A stretch of DNA of 64,000 nt from Forficula auricularia. Lineage: Eukaryota; Arthropoda; Insecta; Dermaptera; Forficulidae. The DNA is taken from positions 1 to 64,000 of the forward strand of contig JALMQS010000556.1 of NCBI GenBank assembly GCA_024734495.1, in the 5' to 3' direction. The position numbers were made by a program, and so were the translations under genes. Shown here piece after piece: positions 23,600 through 31,789 of this stretch; within the stretch, counting starts at the first letter, position 1, and each line of letters begins with the position of its first letter. The notes below the pieces were generated by a model. That model was not told where the DNA came from, ran no database searches, and was given only the letters and a program-made list of their open reading frames with translations.

Positions 23600-24481
23600 T
23601 CTATATATATAAAATTAAGGTTTTGTCTGTACATTGCTCCAAATCACGCCAAATTTTGATTGCACACATTTCAAGCAAAGTTATGAACGAAAACACCCTC
23701 AACAAAATTCCTGTCATTCTGTCAGTATGTTTCAGTGGTTTCCGCAAAAAGTTGCTCACGATTCACGTAAAAACGGCTTAAGGGATTATTATGAAATTTC
23801 ATATTTGCATCAGATGTCTTCTAACTTACGTTTTTAGCTATATAACGTTTTGATATTTTGACCCCAAAAGGGGGTTTGGCGGGGCGCTCGAATGAAAATT
23901 ATCAAATAACTCCTAAACTATAAACCCTACGGCAAATTTTATTATGAACAAAGTTATAGGGGATGTGATTTCTGACAACTTTTGTTTAAAAAAATTCCCC
24001 CAAATAACCACCCAAAAAGGTGGAGGGTCAAAATATGAAAGTTTTTGCTCTTGGACCAAACTCAACCAAATTTTGTATACATAATCTGTGGGTCACTAGA
24101 AGGATAGAAATGCAAAAACTAACCACCCAAAATGGGGAGGGGGGTCAAAAAATAAAAATTCTTACCTTTATAGCCAACCTAACCATATTTTGTATATATA
24201 ATCTGTGTGTCACTAGAAAGCTAGAAATGCAAAAACTGGGTGCGGGGTTGGGGTGCGTGGGGTGGAATGGAGTAGGGAGTAGGGGGTGTTAGGTATGGGG
24301 TGCGGGGTGGTATAAGGGTCTGGGGGTGGAGTTCGGGAGGGTGTAGCGGGGGTGGGGTCCAGGAGCCTAGGAGCGGGGGTTGGGTGGAGTAGGGTATGAG
24401 CGTAGAGTTCAGGGGTTGAGGGTCCAGGGGGCGTGTCTCCTGGCTAGCAAGAGGGCCGCCGAAGGCGGGCTTTGCAGCTAG
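23600..24481 (+). mobile_element. Non-autonomous Helitron
   Basis: All three structural hallmarks are present. The 5' end is TCTATATATATAAAATTAAG, preceded by A. The 3' end is CTAG, followed by T, so the element sits between A and T. A hairpin (CCGCC-GAA-GGCGG) lies about 10 bases before the CTAG. No terminal inverted repeat, target duplication or Rep/helicase frame exists, so it must have moved in trans. Inside are two tandem units of about 121 bases (24028-24236) and a G-rich minisatellite (24236-24440) built from GGGGT-type words. Confidence 0.8.
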
Positions 24482-24699
24482 TTATTAATAAAAGGAAATT
24501 TATAACATTGCTTCCAAAAAATCCGAAATTCAATAACGTCAATTATTTAGAAGTTCATAACTTGACAACTAAATCTCATTCCCCAAAAAAAGTTGTTTGT
24601 TCACATTCATACCTTCTAGAAGTACAATTAGGAAAAATATGAACGTATTTCAAAACTTCACATTTTTTCGTTTTCCGCTTTATGTGATATGCCCCAAGT

Positions 24700-24867
24700 C
24701 AAAAAAGTCAAATTAAATTTTTTAAAAGATTATAGGGTATAAAAGTGATAGTGAGAAGTGACAATACAGGGGGGCTCAATGAAAATGTGAAATGTGACTC
24801 AGAGGGGGGGGGGGGTCTAAAAGTCTCGAAATTCGTGTGACGTAATTTATGGACGGCCTCTTACCAG
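24700..24867. mobile_element. PIF/Harbinger-like MITE fragment
   Basis: The right end, GTGTGACGTAATTTATGGAC followed by GGCC, is the complement of the end family seen in the intact copy at 42035-42458. The left side contains degenerate AAGTGATAGT and GTGACAATAC phrases found in that copy. The left terminus is lost. Confidence 0.5.
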
Positions 24868-25582
24868 GTTTTGGAGTTTAGGTATCGATATGGTAAATTC
24901 AATTCCAAAAAAAGAAATTTTAACGATCTCGTTTTTCTTTTGTACAGAATCCTAAAAATGATGGTTCATTTAGAAATCAGCAAATATTCCAATTCTGCTA
25001 GGGTGGTTTTATTTAAGGGGTGAGAGTAGATTATGTGGAGGGAGCTCGGACAACCAAGTCTTAATCATGAGCAGGGATTGAAACCCCCCCCCCCAGTCAG
25101 ACGCTTGGGACTTTTCCAACAGGGATTGGATTGGGTGGGGTCGGTGAGCTAGATTAACATTCACATACTAACACATACACACAGACACAGAGCAAATAAT
25201 ACTTGAGGGTAGTAAAGCGATGTCGGGTCGTTTTCGCTCAGCTTTGATAAAAATCCTAATTGGCGATAAGAAAAATGTTAGGTTTGTGAATGGCATGTTA
25301 ATTGAAATAAATTAGATATTTAAGAGACTTGAACTGGTGTGGATGCCATTTGATTTTCATTTACAAGCCTAGGAATAAACAAAAACTCGGAACAGATGGC
25401 TTTTTCGTGTTAGTAAGGTCTGAAACGACGTTATTTTCATGAATTTTTTATTTTTGTCTATGTGAATCTGGATTACAAATTCAATCATAATTTACAAGCA
25501 AAGTAAATTCTGGTGCAAAAATGTTTGAATTTTAGAAACATTTAACAGAATTTAGATGAAATTTTAATTTAATATAGAAAAC
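24868..25582. other. Unassigned
   Basis: AT-rich, with a C-run at about 25086-25094. No gene is supported. Confidence 0.3.
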
Positions 25583-26060
25583 AAGCTGCAGGGCCCCCCT
25601 TCGACGGGCCTCTTGCTAGCCAAGGGGCTTCGGCTCCTGAAACCCCTGTCACTTGAACACTCTCTCTCCTTCATCTCCAACCACTCACCATCCCACCGAC
25701 CCTTTCCCCAAGGCCCGAACTTCTCTCCCGCCTCTAATCACCCCCCTAACCCCAGTAAACCTACCTTTTGGACTCCCCACCCCTGGACACAGCAACCCCT
25801 GGACCGCAATCCTCACTCTTGGACCCCACCTCCCAACCCCTGGGACACACACACAAATATATAAACATAGGCATATATATAGGTACAGACGCAGGCACAA
25901 ATCCCTTTTATTAGCTCCCTGGACCCCCACCACCTAACTTCCCACCTCTGGACCTTCAACTCCCTGACTCCCCATGCCTGGACCCCGAACCCCACCCCCT
26001 GGGGGGATGGACAAACATAGGTACAAACATACAAACATACAGAGACAGGCACAAATGCCC
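25583..26060 (-). mobile_element. Helitron fragment, minus strand, C-rich minisatellite on plus
   Basis: Read on the minus strand, the end shows GGCTAGCAAGAGGCCC, CGTCGAAGG and CCTGCAGCTTGT, closely matching the terminal 45 bases of the Helitron at 23600-24481. The last four bases are CTTG rather than CTRR, so it is degraded. On the plus strand a degenerate minisatellite of CCTGGACCCC-like words follows (about 25640-26000), equivalent to the G-rich tract in the intact element. Reading frames here are compositional. Confidence 0.6.
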
Positions 26061-26400
26061 TTTAGTAGTATGTGATTAAAGCTTCCCTTAAAGATGAGGC
26101 TTATTTATAAATTATTATAAGTCAAACTTCAGCTCTATTGTTGTCGCTCGCCTCAATTTTAATAACAGCCTAAGAGCCTAACTTCATAAATTATTTTTTA
26201 AATATTAGACAATGATTTATTTAATAAAACACAGATTAAAATATTGTATTGAAACACCTGTTTCAATCACAAGCCAAATCAATTGAGGAAAAATTTTCAA
26301 CTCCTAAAGGAAAACGAAAACAGTTTTCCCCATAAGAATATGTTTGTTTATTTTTAAGCTCTCCAAGCGACTGCCAATAGAGATATCAATGGGTTAATAT
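26061..26400. other. Unassigned
   Basis: AT-rich. No gene or repeat relation was seen. Confidence 0.3.
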
Positions 26401-27790
26401 AAAATGGACCACTGGGAAAGTCAAAATAAATTGACGGAACGTCTGGCCTATAATAAATAAACTGCAACGGATCGTTGCTAATCTTTATCCAAAGTCATTT
26501 GAAATATTAATATGCTTATTCCTCTATTATTAATCAGAAATCACTTGCTATTTTCAGTCCATATTGACTTAAATTCAAATATAGTGATCGATTCTCATTT
26601 AATACTTGAGGAATAATCATTCTACATTGGATTTTAAACGTTTCGGTTATTATTGGTAAGCATTGCTGAAGACATGGAGGAATCGACTTAAAATCAAAAA
26701 TAACAATCGATTCTTATCTAATACTAGAGGAATAACCTTAGCTTGAGTTCTATATCATAAAAGAATTAGTCTTTTTGATTTTAAGTAGATTCTTCCACAT
26801 TTTCAGTAAAGGTTGCCATTAATAGTCAAAACATCAAATATGGAATGCATTAAGGTTATTCCTCTAGTATTAGATAAGAATCGATTGCTATTTTGATTTT
26901 AAGCCAATTCCTTCATGTCTTCGGCAAAGGTTACCAATAATAACCGAAACGTCAAAAATCCAATGTGGAATTGTTATTCATCAAGTATTAGATGAGAATT
27001 GATGCCTATTTTTGATTTTAACTCGATCTCTCCAAGTCTTCAGCAACAAGGTAATCAATAAAAACCGAAACGTCAAAAATCCAATGTAGAATGGTTATTC
27101 CTCAAATAATAGATGAGAATCAATCGCTATTTTTGATTTTAAGTCGATTCCTCTATGTCTTCAGCAATGGTAACCAATAAAAACCGAAACGTCAAAAATC
27201 CATTGTAGAATGTTTATTCCTCAAGTATTAGATCAGAATCAATCGCTATTTTTGATTTTAACTTCGATTCTTCTATGTCTTCAGCAAAGGTTTTTTTTTG
27301 TTGGCTTTTCGGCCTTTCTAACCATAAGCCAATTTACGATACTATATATTTTTTAAATTTTGTCTCTACCTCGGGGGTCAGATTTTTAGCCGAATGCCTC
27401 GAGTCGGATTCGAACCCGGGTCCACTTGGTTAGCAGGATGATACGCTACCGCCTAGCTCCATCGTGACCCCCCCCTTCAGCAAAGGTAACGGATAAGAAA
27501 ACAACGCAGTTGCTATGACTACTTATAAAATTTCCGATAACATCCATCCATCCATCCGCACTCACTTCCAAAAAAATGGCACTTTTTGGCCTCTCGACGA
27601 GACCCCAGGTAATTTTTGGCAAAACCGTCACGTGCTGAAATTCAATCTAATTGAATACTACAATTTGTGACCTTAATTGAATCCATGGGTTCCGTAGTCT
27701 TTACCTGAGGACCCTTTGAAGTCGCGCTTGCCGCGAAACCGATTACAATACTTTACCCATGCTTCGCATTGGATAAAGTAAAAGTCTGTG
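26401..27790. repeat. 118-bp tandem repeat element, cluster 2 (inverted halves)
   Basis: It opens with a partial copy of the 14865 fold-back motif (26410-26450) and the leader also seen at 16450. Two forward units follow (GAGGAATAA at about 26608 and 26727), then at least four units in the opposite orientation up to 27290. The last unit resumes after the SINE at 27475. The inverse units each contain AACCGAAACGTCAAAAATCC preceded by GTCTTCAGCAA. The right end (about 27780-27830) has CTGTGTTTTTAATTTTAGCC as in the 15300 arm. The array is disrupted at 27291 by a SINE. Confidence 0.7.
27291..27474 (-). mobile_element. tRNA-derived SINE, copy 2, with 12-bp target duplication
   Basis: On the minus strand the 184-bp element runs from a G-run and TCACGATGGAG, through GGCGGTAGCG (box A-like) and GGTTCGAATCC (box B), to the body and the GGCCGAAAAGCC tail with a short A-run. 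It is flanked by perfect 12-bp direct repeats CTTCAGCAAAGG at 27279-27290 and 27475-27486. The neighbouring tandem units read CTTCAGCAAAGGT-like sequence without interruption, which confirms the empty site. The duplication and tail show LINE-type target-primed insertion. Confidence 0.85.
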
Positions 27791-28600
27791 TTTTTAATTT
27801 TAGCCAATTCCTATTATTTCTGTTACTAATTTACTATTAATACGAATGATGAAACATTAGTAAATAAGAGTTTTATTAAAGTATTATTTTTCACAATAAT
27901 TCCCATATTTAAATTCAACCGTGAACGATAACATCTAAAAATCATCATTAAATTATTTTATTGAAGTAGATAATAAAAAGGTTTAAATTAAATTATAATA
28001 AAATTTGATTTCGACAAACCTAAAATTCATTTTTTTGTTTTTTTCTAATTTGATTGATTTTCCTTTCAGGGCTTGAAATTGACGAACAGGAAATTCATTG
28101 TCCATGGCTAGAAATTCTATTTTTTAGGCCGTTAACCATTTTCAATCCAACTTGCATAATTATTGTTCAATATGCTAATTCATTTCGCGGACCCACCCTC
28201 TTTTTCCTCCCCTCTTTAGCAATAAACTACTATCAATTCTCCATTTTCAAATAATTTTATTGAAATCTAAATAATAACAAAATCAAATATAAATTATCCG
28301 AATCGATAATTAATTTTTACTTTATTTTTATAGAACATAGCGAGAGATAAAATGAGAAATTTTTAGGTAACAATTAGAATAAGCAAATTTGTTAAAACAT
28401 ATTTTATCATATTTCTTTTAAAATGCATTTTAATCAATATACCTACTATTTACCAACGCCCACGTTTCATACGAAGCATTTTATATTAAATTTGATTTGT
28501 ATTGAATGGGGTCAGAGAGGTCAAAATCATGGCATGAAGAATATATAATTTGCCTATTATCAGAATATCATATGTCTAGCTACATCATTTCCTGTGAATC
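27791..28600. other. Unassigned AT-rich sequence
   Basis: No supported gene was seen. Confidence 0.3.
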
Positions 28601-28610
28601 AATTGTAATA

Positions 28611-28648
28611 GACTGATGAAGAGGGCATAGCCCTCGAAACTATAGTCT
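28611..28648 (+). ncRNA. Hammerhead ribozyme-like motif
   Basis: CTGATGA (28613-28619), one extra A, a perfect 6-bp hairpin GAGGGC-ATA-GCCCTC (28621-28635), GAAA (28636-28639), CTATAG as a minimal stem III (28640-28645), then TC (28646-28647). These elements are in the order of a type I hammerhead: CUGANGA, stem II, GAAA, stem III, UH. Stem I is weak: A-T, G-T and A-T next to the core. The extra A before stem II departs from the consensus. Self-cleavage, if any, would be after C28647. A relative with an identical GAAACTATAGTC is at 7543-7554. Confidence 0.45.
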
Positions 28649-28821
28649 TTTTAAAAATAAAAAATAAAATATTTTTCCAGCAGAAGACACGCTGTTTTAT
28701 TATCTCTTTTAATTTATAAAAATTATGCTACTCTCGGCAAAAAGAAACTTTCAAATTTAATAAAATATATATATTCAAAACCTGTTATTAATTTTTCAGA
28801 CGTCTTCGAGAATATATGTAT

Positions 28822-29202
28822 GTAGTAGTAAAAAACCGTTTTTAGTAAGAACGGGTTCTTACTAGTTAAAACGCGTTTCACTGAATACCTTTGTGGCAAC
28901 TAGAATTTACTGATGTTGGTTGGGTTTGGTCCAAACGTCCAGAATCTTCATTTTTGACTTTCCGCCTCATTTTGGGTGTTTATTTTCAAAAATTTTTAAA
29001 CGAAAATGTCAAAAATATTTAGTAATTTTTGACATTTTCGATTAGAAAATTTTGAAAATAAACACCCAAAATGAGGCGAAAGTTGAAAAATGAAGATTAT
29101 AGACCTTTGGTCCAAACCTAACCAACATCAGTAAATTCTAGTTGCCACAAAGGTATTCAGTATAACGCGTTTTAGCTAATAAAAACCCATTTTTACTGCA
29201 AC
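28822..29202. mobile_element. Fold-back MITE, copy 2
   Basis: Same organisation as 12198-12616: two arms of about 180 bases around a short centre near 29015. They carry AGTAAGAACGGGTTCTTACT, ATACCTTTGTGGCAACTAGA, TTTACTGATGTTGGTT and CGCCTCATTTTGGGTGTTTA in both orientations. It ends TTTTTACTGCAAC like copy 1. It is non-coding. Confidence 0.75.
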
Positions 29203-29462
29203 ATGTATATTAAATTAGAATGAGTAATAAATTCTTAATGTTTTTATTTATTAACTAATAAATAAAAATACACAAAGTGTTGTTTGTGTTTTATCTCTGA
29301 TACTCTTTATAATTAATAATAATCCGCTTACGACGGCGACGACGGTGTGATCTCTCTGATTGGCTAAAGAGATCGAATGGAGATCAGTGATTGATAGTGC
29401 TTAAGCAATGCTTTAAATAAATACGTGGGAGTTTAAAATTAACTTAAAATCTAACATTTTCA

Positions 29463-29514
29463 AACACGCCCCCAAGCCAACAAGATGCTCACCGAAAGCG
29501 GGATTTGCAGCTGG
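29463..29514 (+). mobile_element. Possible Helitron 3' end fragment
   Basis: GCCAACAAGATGCTCACCGA and then GCGGGATTTGCAGCTGG resemble the 3' terminus of the Helitron at 24430-24481. There is a weak CCG-AAAG-CGG hairpin and CTGG as the CTRR terminus. The next base is A, not T, so it may be decayed. No 5' end was found. Confidence 0.35.
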
Positions 29515-29879
29515 ACAAAGATAAAATTCCACACAATCTAAATTAATTGTCTTTTTGGTTAGAGCACTTAAGTTGGTACATTCTTATATACTAATTACAG
29601 TTCCCATAATATTTTTGTTTTATTTTTGTTTTGACAAATTAATCAAGCAGTATTTTTCCCTATCTCATTCTCAAAATTTATATTTCGGTGGTGTTTAGGT
29701 AATAGTTTATTTATATTACTAATAGAAACTTCTTGGGTTTCAATTGGTTAGTGATTTTATGTGTTTTGTACACCCTTACTTTAATCTCAAAATATTTCAA
29801 TTTGATCTTCTATCTACGGTTTTTAATACATCTATCGAGTAATATTTTTGATTGTGTATATCTAATGTTTTATTATATT

Positions 29880-30480
29880 CAAATTTTATTTTTTCGAAAA
29901 TGTACTTATTTGTCTTTAAAAATTTTGAAAATCTTAAAATGTAAAATATTCAAATTTTATTTTTTCGAAAATGCACTTATTTGTCTTTAAAAGTTTTGAA
30001 AATCTTAATATTGTAAAATATTCAAATTTTATTTTTCGAAAATGTACTTATTTGTCTTTAAAAATTTTGAAAATCTCAAAAATGTAAAATATTTAAATTT
30101 TATTATTCGAAAATGCACTTATTTGTCTTTAAAAGTTTTGAAAATCTTAATATTGTAAAATATTCAAATTTTATTTTTCGAAAATGTACTTATTTGTCTT
30201 TAAAAATTTTGAAAATCTTAATATTGTAAAATATTCAAATTTTATTTTTTGAAAATGCACTTATTTGTCTTTAAAAATTTTGAATGAATTAATATTGTAA
30301 AATATTCAAATTTTATTTTTCGAAAATGTACTACTTATTTGTCTTTAAAAATTTTGAAAATCTTAATATTGTAAAATATTCAAATTTTATTTTTCGAAAA
30401 TGCACTTATTTGTCTTTAAAAATTTTGAAAATCTTAATATTGTAAAATATTCAAATTTTATTTTTCGAAAATGTACTTAC
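29880..30480. repeat. 71-bp tandem array, about 8.5 units
   Basis: CAAATTTTAT recurs at 29880, 29951, 30023, 30094 (one mismatch), 30165, 30236, 30307, 30381 and 30452, a period of 71 with one 3-base insertion. Units alternate between GAAAATGTACTTATTTG and GAAAATGCACTTATTTG forms, hinting at a 142-bp higher-order period. The array stops inside a unit at about 30480, exactly where a LINE tail starts. Confidence 0.9.
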
Positions 30481-30630
30481 TGGTGCAGAGTGGCAAGAAA
30501 AAGGAAAGCGTGGACGAATTTGGGAGAGGCCTATGCCCTAAGGGGCCTGGTACAATAACTAATTAACTATGTATATATTGTATATTTTATGTAAGAAACC
30601 AAAAAAGGCTATAAATAAATAAATAAATCT
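30480..30630 (+). pseudogene. RTE-like LINE ORF2 C-terminus and 3' tail
   Basis: Bases 30480-30557 can be read as about 25 codons ending in a stop, containing RVARKRKAWTNLGEAYALRG. This resembles the conserved C-terminal Arg/Trp...GEAY block of RTE-type LINE ORF2 proteins. A short 3' UTR follows and ends in repeated AAATAAATA, the simple-repeat tail common in RTE. The rest of the element is absent (5' truncation), so it was dead on arrival. The family call rests on about 20 residues and is moderate. Confidence 0.5.
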
Positions 30631-30810
30631 AATGTTTTAAATTTTTGAGCCATTTGAAAGAATTTTTCAGTATTTTGAAATTTATTGGGCCTGTATATAT
30701 TATCTTCATTTCGGATGGATTTAGGTACTAGCTGTTTTATATTACTGGTTTCTGTAGATAAATTAAAGCAGTGTTCTTCAAATATGTTTTCTTCTAAAGA
30801 TACTTTGGAT

Positions 30811-31594
30811 CAGTCTTTCTCAATCTGGGTTCTGCAGAACCCCAGGGTTCCACAAAGGGAGGTTTGAGGTTCTCCGCGCCTAGGGGTCAATAAAAAAAAA
30901 ATCCGAATCAAAGACTCCACTTTCAGCAAAAATGACATTAGATATAACAAACCATCTTCAGAATTTATAAGTTTCATTCAAAGAATATTTTCCAACACGA
31001 AAAGACGATCTAAGTTCCATTCTCGCTCCCAATCGAAAATGTACATCAAACCCTAGCTGTAAAACAAATTGAACAGCTTATTGATGTGGCAGCTGATAGG
31101 AACCTAAAAAGTACTTATAACTCTGCTACTTTGGTAGACTTTTGCGCCCAGCTTAGATGTGAATACCCAGAAATTGCAAATTGTGCTGTAAAAAATTACT
31201 ACCATTTGCTACAATTTGCCGTTGTGAAGTAGGATTTTCTAAGTATGTTCTTAGAAAGACTGATCGAAGAAATAAACTCAATCCTTAAGGAGACTTTCGG
31301 ATACAACTTTGGAAAATTGTCCCACGAAAACGAGCTCAATCATCTCATTAAGCGTAGATGAAATGATAATCATGAAAAAATAACTATGTATATGTATGTG
31401 GTTTTTTATTGAGAGAGAGAGATTAATATATTATTTTGTTCGTACAGTTATTTTTAATTCTCTATATTTGGAAGCATGTTGTTGTTATTTTGACGAAAAA
31501 TTAAATATCTCATATTTTAGTGATAAGAGGGTTCCTTAGAAATAAATTAAAGTACTCTAGGGTTCCTCGCTCTACAAAAGGTTGAGAAACACTG
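30811..31594 (+). mobile_element. hAT element, decayed
   Basis: The left end reads CAGTCTTTCTCAATCTGGGT and the complement of the right end reads CAGTGTTTCTCAACCTTTTG, the classic terminal repeat of one hAT group. The flanks are CTTTGGAT (30803-30810) and CTTTAGAA (31595-31602), an imperfect 8-bp target duplication matching at 6 of 8. The 784-bp element retains part of the transposase 3' end. A tandem duplication of about 107 bases follows, including the right terminus (copies at 31581 and 31688). Confidence 0.8.
31060..31310 (+). pseudogene. hAT transposase relic (C-terminal dimerisation region)
   Basis: A frame through 31063-31215 gives QIEQLIDVAADRNLK and then VDFCAQLRCEYPEIANCA, followed after an apparent frame change by CEVGFSKYVLRKTDRRNKLN near 31218-31280. 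The CEVGFS block with downstream K/R-x-RN-x-L is the signature of the hAT dimerisation domain in the ZBED5/FAM200-like group. There is no start, no RNase-H-like catalytic core and no continuous frame, so this is an internally deleted relic. It lies inside the terminal repeats of the surrounding element. Confidence 0.65.
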
Positions 31595-31789
31595 CTTTAG
31601 AAAATATCAACTTATTCATTCCTATTCAGTCTTCAATACATTCAGATCCTGGTTAATATTTTAATATAGAATCCTCGTTTCACAAAAGGTTGAGAAACAC
31701 TGCTTTAGATAATTTGAACTTATTCATTCCTATTCAGTCTTCCATACATTCAGATCCTGGTTAATATTTTAATATAGAATAAATAATCT

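Noticed and set aside
25613..26052. Overlapping Pro-rich frames on plus and Gly/Val-rich frames on minus
   Set aside because: They arise from the C-rich minisatellite of a Helitron fragment. Several frames are open on both strands with low-complexity products.
29880..30480. CRISPR-like array
   Set aside because: The whole 71-bp unit repeats with no unique spacers, and the context is eukaryotic; it is an ordinary tandem repeat.
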